Below, one piece after another: positions 19,128 to 28,078 of a stretch of DNA of 64,000 nucleotides. Both the position numbers and the translations under genes were made by a program. Position 1 is the first letter of the stretch. Each line of letters begins with the position of its first letter. Below the pieces are notes generated by a model. It saw only the letters and a program-made list of their open reading frames with translations, did not search any database and was not told the DNA's origin. Source of the stretch: Sphingomonadales bacterium Ga0077557 (GTDB lineage: Bacteria > Pseudomonadota > Alphaproteobacteria > Sphingomonadales > Sphingomonadaceae); NCBI GenBank assembly GCA_001464615.1, contig LNFI01000007.1:62001-126000 (forward strand). Reading direction: 5' to 3'.

Positions 19128-20759
19128 ATGTATAAATATGACCATTTCGATCAGGCGATCGTCGATGCCCGCGTCGAGGAATTTCGCGATCAGGTAAGCC
19201 GTCGCCTCTCCGGCGCGATGAGCGAGGATCAGTTCAAGCCGCTGCGGCTCATGAACGGCCTCTACCTCCAGCTGCACGCCTATATGCTGCGCGTCGCCAT
19301 TCCTTATGGCACGCTCGACAGCCGCCAGATGCGGATGCTCGGGCATATCGCGCGCAAATATGATCGCGGCTATGGCCATTTCACCACGCGGCAGAATCTC
19401 CAGTTCAACTGGATCAAGCTCGCCGACACGCCCGATATCCTCGCCGAGCTCGCGACCGTCGAGATGCATGCCATCCAGACCAGCGGCAACTGCATCCGCA
19501 ACATCAGTTCGGACCAATATGCAGGCGCCGCCGCCGATGAAGTCACTGATCCGCGCCCCTGGGCCGAGCTGCTGCGGCAGTGGAGCACTTTCCACCCCGA
19601 ATTCAGCTATCTCCCGCGCAAGTTCAAGATCGCGGTGATCGCAGCGGATGAGGATCGCGCGGCGATGCGGCTGCACGATATCGGCATCCAGCTGCTTGAG
19701 CGTGATGGCGTGCTCGGTGCCAAGATTTTCGTGGGCGGCGGGATGGGCCGCACGCCGATGATCGGCCCGGAAATCAAGGATTTTATCACCGCCGAAGACC
19801 TGCTGAGCTATCTCGAGGCGTGCCTGCGCGTCTACAACCGCTACGGCCGGCGGGACAACATGTACAAGGCCCGGATCAAGATCCTGATCCATGAAATCGG
19901 CGCCGATTCCTATCGCCAGCAGGTCGAGGCGGAATTTGTCCAGGTGAAGGCGCTCGGCATCGATCCGCCCGCTGCTGAGCTTGCGCGGATCACCGCGATG
20001 TTCGCGCCGCCCGCGTTCGAGACCGATGCTGCCGACACCATCGACCGCAGCGATCCCGATTTCGCGGTGTGGCTCGACCAAAATGTGAAGCCGCACAAGG
20101 CACCCGGCTATGCCATCGTCAATATCAGCCTGAAACCGATTGGCGGCATCCCCGGCGATGCCAGTGCCGAACAGATCGACCTGATGGCCGATCTCGCCGA
20201 GCGCTACTCGTTCGATGAACTGCGCGTTACGCACGCCCAGAACATCGTCCTGCCGCATGTCCGCAAGGCCGATCTCTACACTGTGTGGACCGCACTCAAC
20301 GAGGCAGGGCTTGCAAGCGCCAATCTCGATCTGATCAGCGACATCATCGCCTGCCCCGGTCTCGATTATTGCAGCCTCGCCAATGCCCGCTCGATCCCCG
20401 TCGCGCAGAAAATCGCCCAGCGCTTCGGCAATCTCGGTCGCCAGCGCGACCTTGGGGAGTTGAAGCTCAAAATCTCGGGCTGCATCAACGCCTGCGGCCA
20501 CCACCATGCCGGGCATATCGGCATCCTTGGCGTCGACAAAAAGGGCACCGAAAACTACCAGCTCTCGCTCGGTGGATCGGGCGCGGACGATGTCAGCATC
20601 GGCAAGATTACTGGCCCCGGTTTCGACGAGGACGGTGTGGTCGACGCGGTCGAGAAAGTCACCGACGTCTATCTCGCCACCCGCACCGAGGGCGAGCGTT
20701 TCCTCGATACCTATCGCCGCATTGGCATCGAGCCCTTCAAGGAGGCGATCTATGGGTGA
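19128..20759 (+). CDS. cysI: Siroheme-dependent nitrite/sulfite reductase (hemoprotein, CysI-type)
   Basis: A 543-aa siroheme/[4Fe-4S] reductase. The substrate-binding phrase FTTRQNLQFNW is present early, and the cluster cysteines are IACPGLDYCSLA and SGCINACGHHH (C-x5-C and C-x3-C). It probably reduces sulfite to sulfide with six electrons. The neighbourhood with SUMT, DUF934 and CysH-type reductase argues for sulfite rather than nitrite as the substrate. No CysJ flavoprotein is visible, so electrons may come from ferredoxin. It follows the secreted protein by 5 bp, and its stop overlaps the DUF934 start by 8 bp. Confidence 0.92.
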   Translation: MYKYDHFDQAIVDARVEEFRDQVSRRLSGAMSEDQFKPLRLMNGLYLQLHAYMLRVAIPYGTLDSRQMRMLGHIARKYDRGYGHFTTRQNLQFNWIKLADTPDILAELATVEMHAIQTSGNCIRNISSDQYAGAAADEVTDPRPWAELLRQWSTFHPEFSYLPRKFKIAVIAADEDRAAMRLHDIGIQLLERDGVLGAKIFVGGGMGRTPMIGPEIKDFITAEDLLSYLEACLRVYNRYGRRDNMYKARIKILIHEIGADSYRQQVEAEFVQVKALGIDPPAAELARITAMFAPPAFETDAADTIDRSDPDFAVWLDQNVKPHKAPGYAIVNISLKPIGGIPGDASAEQIDLMADLAERYSFDELRVTHAQNIVLPHVRKADLYTVWTALNEAGLASANLDLISDIIACPGLDYCSLANARSIPVAQKIAQRFGNLGRQRDLGELKLKISGCINACGHHHAGHIGILGVDKKGTENYQLSLGGSGADDVSIGKITGPGFDEDGVVDAVEKVTDVYLATRTEGERFLDTYRRIGIEPFKEAIYG

Positions 20760-21210
20760 CACCGTTAGCATGCCGACATCCGTCGGCGGGTTGCTGCGTT
20801 TCCGGGACGATCCGGCGCATGACGAACCCGCGATCACCCTCGACAGCTTTGTCCAGGGCCAATCCAACGCTACCGCCGTCCGCATCGAAGCGGGTGATGA
20901 TGCGCGCGCGCTGATCCCGCATCTCGGTCAGTTGGCGCTGATCGAGGTGAGCTTCCCGGCGTTCCGCGACGGACGGGGTTATTCGGCCGGCCGGGTGCTC
21001 CGCGAGGCGGGCTATACCGGCGAACTCCGCGCGGCGGGCGATGTGCTGGTCGACCAGATTCCGTTGATGCGCCGCTGCGGGTTTGACAGTTTCGCACCCC
21101 AGGCCCCTGTGGACGAAGCGGTGCTGAAGGCGTCACTCGAGCGCTATGACAACGCCTATCAGGCTGCTGCCGACAGCGTCGTGCCGGTGTGGAAGCTGCG
21201 GCATGGCTAA
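20752..21210 (+). CDS. DUF934 protein (sulfate reduction-associated)
   Basis: A 152-aa protein of the DUF934 family, which almost always lies between sulfite reductase and CysH in Proteobacteria. Typical phrases are LGQLALIEVSFPAFRDGRGYS and LREAGYTGELRAAGDVLVDQ in pieces. The ATG at 20752 lies within the last codons of cysI and is preceded by AAGGAGG, a perfect ribosome-binding site. An oxidoreductase or assembly role has been suggested from context only. It overlaps the downstream CysH-type reductase by 8 bp. Confidence 0.88.
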   Translation: MGDTVSMPTSVGGLLRFRDDPAHDEPAITLDSFVQGQSNATAVRIEAGDDARALIPHLGQLALIEVSFPAFRDGRGYSAGRVLREAGYTGELRAAGDVLVDQIPLMRRCGFDSFAPQAPVDEAVLKASLERYDNAYQAAADSVVPVWKLRHG

Positions 21211-21976
21211 GACGCTCGCCCGCGCCGTCGACATGATCGACAGCGCGCCGCGCTTTACGATGGCGGATGTAGCAGCGCTCAATGCGCGCTTCGCTGATGT
21301 CGATGCGCGGGAAATGCTGGCGGCGGTGCTAGCCGAGGGATTGATCGGACGAGCAGCTATCGTCTCTTCATTCGGCGCCGAATCCGCCGTGCTACTCCAT
21401 CTGGTCGCCAGCATCGATCCGTCCGTGCCGGTGCTCTTTCTTGAGACGGGCAAGCATTTCCCCGAAACACTCGCCTATCGCGACCAGCTCGCCAGCCAGC
21501 TCGGAATCACCGATCTGCGCAACTTGACGCCCGATGCCGACGCTATCGTCAAACGCGACGAAAGTGGCCTGCGCTGGTCTTTTGACCCGGATGGCTGTTG
21601 CGAAATCCGCAAGGTCAAGCCGCTCTCCGCCGCCCTTGCGGGGTTCGACACGACAATTACGGGGCGAAAAGGCTTCCAGTCGGCGACCCGCGCCAATCTC
21701 CACCGGTTCGAAATTGATACCAGCGACACGGCCGGACGCCTCAAGATCAATCCGCTCGCCAGCTGGTCAAAAGCCGATCTCGACGCCTATGTCGCCGGGC
21801 ACAATCTCCCGCCGCACCCATTGGTAGACGCAGGCTATCTCTCGATCGGCTGCGCGCCCTGCACCAGCAAGGTCCTACCCGGCGAGGACGCCCGCGCGGG
21901 TCGCTGGCGCGGTTGGGAGAAGGTGGAATGCGGCATCCACGTGCCCGAAAAGCCAGGCGAGGAACCAAGTTTTTAG
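21203..21976 (+). CDS. cysH: Adenylylsulfate (APS-type) reductase, CysH family
   Basis: This 257-aa enzyme reduces adenylylated sulfate to sulfite using thioredoxin. The iron-sulfur cysteine pairs of the APS-using subgroup are present: a CC pair in DGCCEIRKVKPL and CAPC in IGCAPCTSKV, and the catalytic cysteine in the C-terminal ECGIHV. E. coli-type PAPS reductases lack the CC/CxxC pairs. The nucleotide-binding motif SSFGAESAVLLH is also present. The start at 21203 overlaps the DUF934 stop by 8 bp. The last bases are repeated imperfectly at 23378-23397 beyond an AT-rich island. Confidence 0.92.
   Translation: MAKTLARAVDMIDSAPRFTMADVAALNARFADVDAREMLAAVLAEGLIGRAAIVSSFGAESAVLLHLVASIDPSVPVLFLETGKHFPETLAYRDQLASQLGITDLRNLTPDADAIVKRDESGLRWSFDPDGCCEIRKVKPLSAALAGFDTTITGRKGFQSATRANLHRFEIDTSDTAGRLKINPLASWSKADLDAYVAGHNLPPHPLVDAGYLSIGCAPCTSKVLPGEDARAGRWRGWEKVECGIHVPEKPGEEPSF
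21957..21976 (+). repeat. Imperfect direct repeat, left copy (cysH 3' end)
   Basis: GCGAGGAACCAAGTTTTTAG here is matched at 17 of 20 positions by the sequence at 23378-23397. This copy contains the last codons and stop of cysH. The two copies enclose the AT-rich segment, which suggests an insertion or recombination boundary. Confidence 0.5.
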
Positions 21977-22219
21977 GCTGGTTTCCGGTCTAACAGGATT
22001 AGCTCCAAGCGCGCCTTTGTCTTCTGCCGTTCCGTAAGCGCAGAACGTGATGAAACATCGGCAACATTTGTCTCGGCGCCCGTGCGAATTAAGGACGCCG
22101 CTGGATAAGGGCGCTCCCTTGGTAAGGACAGCTTTCTTCGGCCCTTATCTGTTATTCAAAAATTTCATCGAAACACAAGATCCATAAAATACAGCCGGAA
22201 TTATCTGATCTTCATAAAG

Positions 22220-22831
22220 TTAATCACCTTTCGGGCCAGTCAGGGCAGCAGTTTCAGCACACGCGCCACGCCCCTCCTCCTTTTGAATAATCGTTTCGCC
22301 ATTACGGCCCGGCAGTTCAATAACATTTACACGCGAAAATAGATACGATCCTGTTTCTCGATTGATTGACCAAGATAGATCAGTATGCATTTGAACATTT
22401 TTTATTGTACCGAGCGTAATAGTATCCGATTTCTTATCAGTTCTGTTTATATAGGTTGACTCAATCGAGCAGTAACCGGTCTCACATATGTTAGCGCTCC
22501 ATGACCTACCATCATTTTCTAATGTCGAGATATTATTCGGATGCTCTAATCTATATGTCGCAGAAGTAGATCTTTTCACAGACTCGGCAGCATAATCACT
22601 CTTATATGGCCTGTATGTTGTTACCTGGTCAAAGTCACATTTCAGAATTATCAGATTCTTTCCATATGCCGATGACGTAATCATCATAAATATCGCGGCT
22701 ATCAGAACTACAGTCACTACCCCATAGACTGAATCTTTAAGTCGTTTGCCACCATCATTTCTAGAGCTCATCAAATTTAATGGGATGGCCGTCGCCATAA
22801 TGGATGGATCTTGATTTTGATCGTGAGTCAT
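22220..22831 (-). CDS. AT-rich orphan membrane-anchored protein
   Basis: A 203-aa product from an ATG at 22831 with a modest GGTAAAAAG upstream. A longer in-frame start at 22900 exists but adds a leader of mixed residues. One membrane segment follows a short cytoplasmic N terminus (GVVTVVLIAAIFMMITSSAYG); the rest is probably periplasmic, Ser/Thr- and Asn-rich, with four cysteines. Codons are AT-ending far more than in all neighbours, which points to foreign origin. I recognise no family. The coding potential is supported mainly by the uninterrupted length in an AT-rich stretch where long random frames are unlikely. Confidence 0.55.
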   Translation of the reverse strand: MTHDQNQDPSIMATAIPLNLMSSRNDGGKRLKDSVYGVVTVVLIAAIFMMITSSAYGKNLIILKCDFDQVTTYRPYKSDYAAESVKRSTSATYRLEHPNNISTLENDGRSWSANICETGYCSIESTYINRTDKKSDTITLGTIKNVQMHTDLSWSINRETGSYLFSRVNVIELPGRNGETIIQKEEGRGACAETAALTGPKGD

Positions 22832-23377
22832 CTTTTTACCGAAAATGCTTTGCAGATAATATGCATGTTTATTTGTCCACAGCTTATTTTTACAAACCAC
22901 GACTCGAATATTTTATACGATATTTGTATTGTATCATTAATCAGATATCGTGAATAGTAAGCGATCATATTTGTACACTCAAGAATGAGGCGATGCCTTT
23001 TTAGTACAGATGTTATGATTGCTCTGATTTATGAATCTTCCGCCTTCACCCATCTTTGGGTCAGCGCGTAATGCTAATTTGCTGATTCCGCCGGTTGTCG
23101 CGATGCCGCATTCATCAGGCAGTCACGCTCGAGCCTGAACTGAATTGATTGCCCACAGATCGAGAAAGCTACCGCCAGCTATGAGGTGGCGGGCTGACTT
23201 TAAGAGGGATCGCGCGCCATGCCTTTGCAGGCCGAATACTATCCTGGCTTGCGTGCTGAGCATGATTATCGCGCCGAACCGACACGCATTGCCTTGGCCC
23301 GTGATCAGGCGTTTCTAAAAGCCCAGAAGGCCGATTGGGAGCACGGCGGCAGTCATACAGGGGGTCGCAGACGCCGC
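22832..23377. other. AT-rich intergenic region with no confident gene
   Basis: About 550 bp without a gene I can support. The first 170 bp are strongly AT-rich and may hold the promoter of the orphan membrane protein. From about 23150 the composition returns to normal. A short frame from ATG 23219, preceded by AGAGGGA (MPLQAEYYPGLRAEHDY at its start), reads about 55 plausible codons but then runs into the antisense of dnaB without stopping, so it may be the remnant of a truncated gene. A small hairpin, CCGCCA with TGGCGG, occurs near 23172-23192. Confidence 0.5.
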
Positions 23378-23397
23378 GCGAGGAACCGAGTTTCTAA
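23378..23397 (+). repeat. Imperfect direct repeat, right copy
   Basis: GCGAGGAACCGAGTTTCTAA repeats the cysH 3' end (21957-21976) with three differences and even encodes the same EEPSF-stop ending in one frame. It abuts the dnaB stop codon, so removing one copy plus the intervening segment would place the cysH and dnaB ends almost next to each other. Confidence 0.5.
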
Positions 23398-23398
23398 C

Positions 23399-24901
23399 TC
23401 AATAGCTCGGCACCGGCCCCGCATAATCGCTGAACCGGGTAATCTCCGGCTCAAAGCGCAAGGTCACCTTGCCGGTCGCGCCGTGGCGCTGCTTGGCGAT
23501 GATCAGTTCGGACAAGCCCGCCACTTCGGCATATTTCTGCGACCACTTCGCGTGCTTGTCCTCAACGTCAGCCGTGCTGCCCGCGCGGGGCACTTCGGGT
23601 TCGTGCATCGCGATGTAATAATCCTCGCGGTAAACGAACATCACGATATCGGCGTCCTGCTCGATCGATCCCGATTCGCGCAGATCCGATAGCTGCGGGC
23701 GCTTGTCCTCGCGCTGTTCGACCGCACGGCTGAGCTGCGAGAGCGCCATGACCGAGACGTTCAGATCCTTGGCCATCGTTTTGAGCCCACGGCTGATTTC
23801 CGAAATTTCCTGCACGCGATTATCGTTGGAGCCGCGCCCGCTGCCCTGCAGCAGCTGGAGATAATCAACCACCACCAGCCCGATTTGCTCATTCTGCCGC
23901 CGCTGCAGCCGCCGCATCCGCGTGTGCAGCGCACCGATCGACAGGCCGGCGGTGTCATCGATAAACAACGGCAGATGCTGCAATTCCATCGACGCCTGCA
24001 CCAATCGGCTCATCTCGGCATTATTGATCTTGCCCATCCGCAGCCGTTCGGAACTGATCTGCGATTGTTCGGCCAGGATACGCGTTGCCAGCTGATCGGC
24101 CGACATTTCCAGGCTGAAAAACGCCACCTTGGTGCCAACCGAGCGATCGGGCGCAATGCCGTCGGCCATGTCGCGCATCCAGCGTTGCGCGGCGTTGAAG
24201 GCGATATTGGTCGCCAGCGCGGTCTTGCCCATGCCGGGGCGCCCGGCCAGGATCATCAGATCGCTATGGTGCATGCCGCCCATCTTGGCGTTGACCGAAT
24301 CGAGGCCCGTCGTGATGCCCGACAGATTGCCGCCTGCATTCAGCGCGCGCTCTGCCATTTTGACAGCGGCCTTGGCGGCATCACCAAAGCTTTTGACGGT
24401 GCTCTCGGCCCCGCCATCAGCGGCGACCTTGAACAGCTCCTCCTCGGCTTCCTCGATCTGCTTGCGCGGGTTGACCTCTTCCGACGTGTCCAACGCGCGC
24501 TCTACCAGCTGGCGGCCGACCGAAACGAGCGTGCGCAGCATCGCCAGATCATAGATTTGCTTGGCGAACTGGCGCGCGCCGATCAGCCCCGCGCCACTCC
24601 CCGTCAATTGCGCAAGATAGCTTGGCCCGCCCAGCGCACGCATCCCCTCATCCGCCTCAAACATCGGGCGCAGCGTAACCGGCGTCGCCAGGCTCTCGGT
24701 CTTGCGAAGCGTCTTGATCGCGGCAAAGATACGGCCATGGACGGGTTCATAAAAATGTTCGGGCTCAAGCCGGTCGGTTAGATCATCGGCGAGCCGGTTA
24801 TCGATCATCATCGCCCCCAGCATCGCTGCCTCCGCCTCCACATTTTGGGGAAGCGACATGGGGACATTATGCCCGGAAGGAGGGATCATCGCGGTGGCCA
24901 T
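23399..24901 (-). CDS. dnaB: Replicative DNA helicase DnaB
   Basis: Hexameric 5'-3' helicase of the replication fork. The N-terminal DnaB domain (LPQNVEAEAAMLGAMM, HFYEPVHGRIF) and the RecA-like C-terminal domain are both present, with Walker A ILAGRPGMGKTALA, Walker B region LVVVDYLQLL and the arginine-finger segment further on (LSQLSRAVEQR). Length is 500 aa, normal. The ATG at 24901 is the most upstream; a later start at MSLPQN is possible. It is convergent with cysH and the AT-rich island, and divergent from the UPF0262 gene. Confidence 0.97.
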   Translation of the reverse strand: MATAMIPPSGHNVPMSLPQNVEAEAAMLGAMMIDNRLADDLTDRLEPEHFYEPVHGRIFAAIKTLRKTESLATPVTLRPMFEADEGMRALGGPSYLAQLTGSGAGLIGARQFAKQIYDLAMLRTLVSVGRQLVERALDTSEEVNPRKQIEEAEEELFKVAADGGAESTVKSFGDAAKAAVKMAERALNAGGNLSGITTGLDSVNAKMGGMHHSDLMILAGRPGMGKTALATNIAFNAAQRWMRDMADGIAPDRSVGTKVAFFSLEMSADQLATRILAEQSQISSERLRMGKINNAEMSRLVQASMELQHLPLFIDDTAGLSIGALHTRMRRLQRRQNEQIGLVVVDYLQLLQGSGRGSNDNRVQEISEISRGLKTMAKDLNVSVMALSQLSRAVEQREDKRPQLSDLRESGSIEQDADIVMFVYREDYYIAMHEPEVPRAGSTADVEDKHAKWSQKYAEVAGLSELIIAKQRHGATGKVTLRFEPEITRFSDYAGPVPSY

Positions 24902-25038
24902 TGCCCCTCTTCCCAGAGCATTGCCCGGGGCTCAACCCGTCCCGCGCGTAAATAGCGTGGATAAGTCCGCACCCACTGCGAAACACACCGTTGATCTTCC
25001 CCGTTGATTCCCGGCAAGCCAACCCCGATAGCAGTGTC

Positions 25039-25521
25039 ATGGCCGATCCCCGGATCATTGATGTCTCCCTCGACGAGCGCACCATCCTTTGGCGCAGCGC
25101 CGACATCGAGCAGGAAAGACGCATTGCGATCTTCGATCTGATCGAGGGCAATTATTTTGCGCCGGTGCGCGACTATCCGGATGGCTATGCGGGCCCGTTC
25201 AAAATTCAGCTGAGCGTGGAGGAAGGACGGCTGGCAATCTCAATCTCGCGTGAGGATGGATCGCTGCTTGAAACCTATGTCCTTGGGCTGGGTCGCTTTC
25301 GCCGCCCGATCAAGGATTATTTCGCGATTTGCGACAGCTATTATCAGGCAATCCGCGCCGCGACGCCACAACAGATCGAAACGATCGATATGGCGCGGCG
25401 CGGCATTCATAATGAGGCGGCCGAGCTATTGAAGGAGCGGCTGGTGGGCAAGATCGATATTGATTTCGATACCGCACGTCGCCTCTTCACGCTGATCTGC
25501 GTGCTGCATATCAAGGGTTGA
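25039..25521 (+). CDS. UPF0262 family protein
   Basis: A 160-aa protein of the alphaproteobacterial UPF0262 family, with the conserved pieces EQERRIAIFDLIEGN, GPFKIQLSVEEGRLA and DIDFDTARRLFTLICVLH. No catalytic motif is known. The ATG at 25039 gives the family's usual length; an upstream start at 24991 would overlap the dnaB promoter region. It is followed closely by the GH25 lysozyme gene. Confidence 0.88.
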   Translation: MADPRIIDVSLDERTILWRSADIEQERRIAIFDLIEGNYFAPVRDYPDGYAGPFKIQLSVEEGRLAISISREDGSLLETYVLGLGRFRRPIKDYFAICDSYYQAIRAATPQQIETIDMARRGIHNEAAELLKERLVGKIDIDFDTARRLFTLICVLHIKG

Positions 25522-25525
25522 AGGC

Positions 25526-26218
25526 GTGCGCCAACGCCTTGTCCATCGCCGCGCCCGACAGCTTGTGGCGACCGCCATTGGCCTCATCCTGGCGGTGATT
25601 CTTGCCCTGGTGCTTGGCATTGGCTGGTCGCCATCGCCGCAATCCTATCGGTTTCAGGGCGTCGATGTCAGCGCGGCGAATGGCACGATCGAATGGCCGG
25701 TGCTGCGTGGCGGCGGCGTTTCCTTTGCTTATCTAACCGCTACGGTCGGTGCCGACGCGCGCGATCCAATGTTTGAAACAAATTGGCGGGAGGTTTATGC
25801 CGCCGGGCTCAGGCGCGGGCCGCTGCATGTCTATTCGCTGTGTCGGCTCGCGGCCGACCAGGCCAATAACTTCAATACCACGGTGCCAAACACAGCAGAT
25901 TCGCTGCCACCGGCCATTTGGGTGGATTTCGAGGATGGCTGCGCCGCGCGTCCCGACCGGGCCGTCGTCATTGGTGAGCTCGAACGGCTGCTATCGACGA
26001 TCGAATCGCATATGCGCAAACCCGCGTTGATCAAAATATCCCGCCGGTTTGAAAGCGCCTATCGGGTTACCGCCGCGATTCCTCGGCCGATCTGGGCAGT
26101 GCAGGCCTATTTCCCGCCCGACTATACCGCCCGATCCTGGCGGATGTGGCAAGCCAATGCCATGCGCCGAATCGATGGCGCACCCACTCTAGTCCACTGG
26201 AATGTCGTCGCCCCATGA
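25526..26218 (+). CDS. Membrane-anchored GH25-type lysozyme
   Basis: The protein starts with one hydrophobic segment (ATAIGLILAVILALVLGIG), likely a signal anchor, and then a GH25 muramidase-type TIM-barrel domain with the opening acidic motif GVDVSAANG, the AYLTATVG strand and the catalytic-type WVDFED. It would cleave peptidoglycan glycan strands. GTG at 25526 has AAGG upstream and is used as the start, 4 bp after the UPF0262 stop. Its stop overlaps the cytidine deaminase start by 4 bp. Role in growth or division is unknown. Confidence 0.82.
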   Translation: MRQRLVHRRARQLVATAIGLILAVILALVLGIGWSPSPQSYRFQGVDVSAANGTIEWPVLRGGGVSFAYLTATVGADARDPMFETNWREVYAAGLRRGPLHVYSLCRLAADQANNFNTTVPNTADSLPPAIWVDFEDGCAARPDRAVVIGELERLLSTIESHMRKPALIKISRRFESAYRVTAAIPRPIWAVQAYFPPDYTARSWRMWQANAMRRIDGAPTLVHWNVVAP

Positions 26219-26670
26219 CCGATACCGAAACCGGCACCCGATTAATCGCTGCCGCCCGCGTCGCTGCGCGCCACGCCCATGCTCCCTATTCGCGTTTCGG
26301 GGTTGGGGCAGCTGTGCTGCTGACCGATGGGTCAATCGTCACCGCCGCCAATTTTGAAAATGCCAGCTATGGCCTGTCGCTCTGCGCCGAAACGGTTGCC
26401 CTGGCGACGGCGAGCGCAGCGGGGCGGCTGGCGGATGTCATCGCGATTGGCGTGATCGGTGGCGCAATGGATGCGGCGGGAATCGCGCGTGGTGTAGTTC
26501 CGGTGGGGCCCTGTGGTCGCTGTCGCCAGGTGATCAACGAAGCGGCACAGATTGGGAAGCGCGACATCGTCGTGTGGTGCGGTGCTGCAGAGGGCGATGC
26601 CATGACTCGCTATCTTCTGTCAGAACTCCTCCCCCACGCCTTTGGGCCAGCCGATCTGGGTATTGGTTAA
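26215..26670 (+). CDS. cdd: Cytidine deaminase
   Basis: Deaminates cytidine and deoxycytidine to uridine forms in pyrimidine salvage. The zinc site is visible as LCAETVAL (the catalytic CAE motif) and PCGRCRQV (PCxxC), and the substrate-binding NFENASYG precedes it. At 151 aa it is a homotetramer-type enzyme. The ATG at 26215 overlaps the lysozyme gene stop (ATGA). dCTP deaminase follows after about 140 bp. Confidence 0.95.
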   Translation: MTDTETGTRLIAAARVAARHAHAPYSRFGVGAAVLLTDGSIVTAANFENASYGLSLCAETVALATASAAGRLADVIAIGVIGGAMDAAGIARGVVPVGPCGRCRQVINEAAQIGKRDIVVWCGAAEGDAMTRYLLSELLPHAFGPADLGIG

Positions 26671-26809
26671 GCACTTGCCGGCCAGGGTAACCGCTCGGCC
26701 TGCTGCGCGCCCTTTGGCAGCGCCAGTGGTATTGGCTGTGGCTTCCCCCTTGCTCCCGCCGCGCTAAGCCGCGAAAGCTGCGCTCTCATTGAGCCGGGAG
26801 GGTAACCAG

Positions 26810-27364
26810 ATGTCCGTCATGTCCGATCGCTGGATTCGCGAACAATCCCTATCCACCGGCATGATCGAGCCCTTTGTCGAACAGCAGCGGCGCGATGGCT
26901 GCATCTCTTATGGCCTGTCGTCCTATGGCTATGATGCGCGGGTCGCCGATGAGTTCAAGATCTTCACCAATGTCGATTCGGCAATCGTCGACCCGAAGAA
27001 CTTCGACGCCAACAGCTTTGTCGATCGCAAGACCGATTGCTGCGTCATCCCGCCCAACAGCTTCGCGCTAGCGCGGACCGTGGAATATTTCCGCGTGCCC
27101 CGTGACGTGTTGGTGATCTGCCTGGGTAAATCAACCTATGCGCGCTGTGGGATCATCGTGAACGTTACCCCGCTCGAACCAGGCTGGGAGGGGCATGTGA
27201 CGCTGGAGTTTTCGAATACCACCCCACTCCCGGCACGAATCTATGCCAATGAGGGGGCCTGCCAGTTCCTGTTCCTGCAGGGTAATGAGCCCTGCGAAGT
27301 CAGCTATGCTGATCGTGCCGGGAAATATATGGGGCAACGCGGCGTCACCCTGCCCAAGCTCTGA
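26810..27364 (+). CDS. dcd: dCTP deaminase
   Basis: Converts dCTP to dUTP, feeding dTMP synthesis. The 184-aa protein has the family motifs [12 protein letters not shown] near residue 30, the [15 protein letters not shown] stretch, and [11 protein letters not shown] with the catalytic Arg/Glu region ([14 protein letters not shown]). The ATG at 26810 is preceded by GGGAGGG. It complements the neighbouring cytidine deaminase in pyrimidine nucleotide supply. Confidence 0.96.
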   Translation: MSVMSDRWIREQSLSTGMIEPFVEQQRRDGCISYGLSSYGYDARVADEFKIFTNVDSAIVDPKNFDANSFVDRKTDCCVIPPNSFALARTVEYFRVPRDVLVICLGKSTYARCGIIVNVTPLEPGWEGHVTLEFSNTTPLPARIYANEGACQFLFLQGNEPCEVSYADRAGKYMGQRGVTLPKL

Positions 27365-27495
27365 CTCGATGGGTAATCGCTATAGGTGACCGGCCGCCAG
27401 CAGCTTGATCATCCCTGCAAACAGAAGCGCCGACGCATGGAGCGCCGGCGCCTTGAGCACAGCGGTACCAGCCGCCGGCAAGAGCGATGTGCTGA

Positions 27496-27858
27496 TTAGC
27501 GCACCGAAACCTGGGTAGTGCCCAGCCGCTGCAACCCGCGACGAGCGATGTCGTGCGCCGATGCCGTCCGATTTTGCGCGAGCACCAGGCTCTGGTCGGC
27601 ATGATCGAGCACTTCGTTATAGAGCGAGCGCGCCTGACTAATCCGGCCGGTTTGCGCGTAAATCACCGCGAGGTTCAGCATCAAATCGGCGTCATCGGGG
27701 AATTCATTGCGTTGCTTTTTCACCATCTTCTCAGCTGCAGCAAAGTCCCCATTCATGATCTGGCTGTAGCCGCTATGGTCTTCAATGGTTGTCGTTTGGG
27801 CATAGGCCGGCATGGCCATCAGCCCCGTGACAATCAGCGCGCTGAAAAATATGCGCAT
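27496..27858 (-). CDS. Secreted TPR protein
   Basis: A 120-aa protein with a signal peptide (IFFSALIVTGLMAMPAYA) and tetratricopeptide-like repeats in its middle (DFAAAEKMVKKQR, ADLMLNLAVIYAQTGRISQARSLYNEVL in pieces). A strong AAGGAGAAGGA lies just upstream of the ATG. Small periplasmic TPR proteins of this type often act as scaffolds; the partner is unknown. Between its stop and the dcd stop (27365-27495) I see no other supported feature. Confidence 0.75.
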   Translation of the reverse strand: MRIFFSALIVTGLMAMPAYAQTTTIEDHSGYSQIMNGDFAAAEKMVKKQRNEFPDDADLMLNLAVIYAQTGRISQARSLYNEVLDHADQSLVLAQNRTASAHDIARRGLQRLGTTQVSVR

Positions 27859-28024
27859 CGTTCCTTCTCCTTGCCTTACTCCCCGCCATGGGAAGTTTCA
27901 CTTTTGTGACATTAACGTGTCACTTTAGTGAAATATGTGCAAGAACAATAAATAATCTCATTGTTTCAACATGTTATGCCGCATCAGCGCGCCCACATAT
28001 CGCCAAACGGCCCAGCCCGAAAAC

Positions 28025-28054
28025 AAAAAAGGCGGCCCAAAAAGGCCGCCTTTG
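28025..28054 (-). terminator. Intrinsic terminator of the ton/exb operon
   Basis: Read on the minus strand, GGCGGCC-TTTTT-GGCCGCC forms a tight stem followed directly by six T residues, just after the second exbD stop. It is a textbook rho-independent terminator. Confidence 0.85.
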
Positions 28055-28078
28055 AAGACTCAACGATGCTGAAAAAAA

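Noticed and set aside
19110-20885. Long minus-strand reading frame opposite cysI
   Set aside because: It covers a clear cysI with all its motifs; such antisense frames are usual in GC-rich DNA because codon-third GC bias empties stops.
23219-23692. 157-codon plus-strand frame from 23219
   Set aside because: Only the first part (to about 23395) is not antisense to dnaB; beyond that it is the dnaB shadow, so it is not listed as a gene, only as a possible remnant.
27380-27497. About 40-residue hydrophobic minus-strand frame after the TPR gene
   Set aside because: No start codon or ribosome-binding site; hydrophobic runs are common in one frame of GC-rich DNA.
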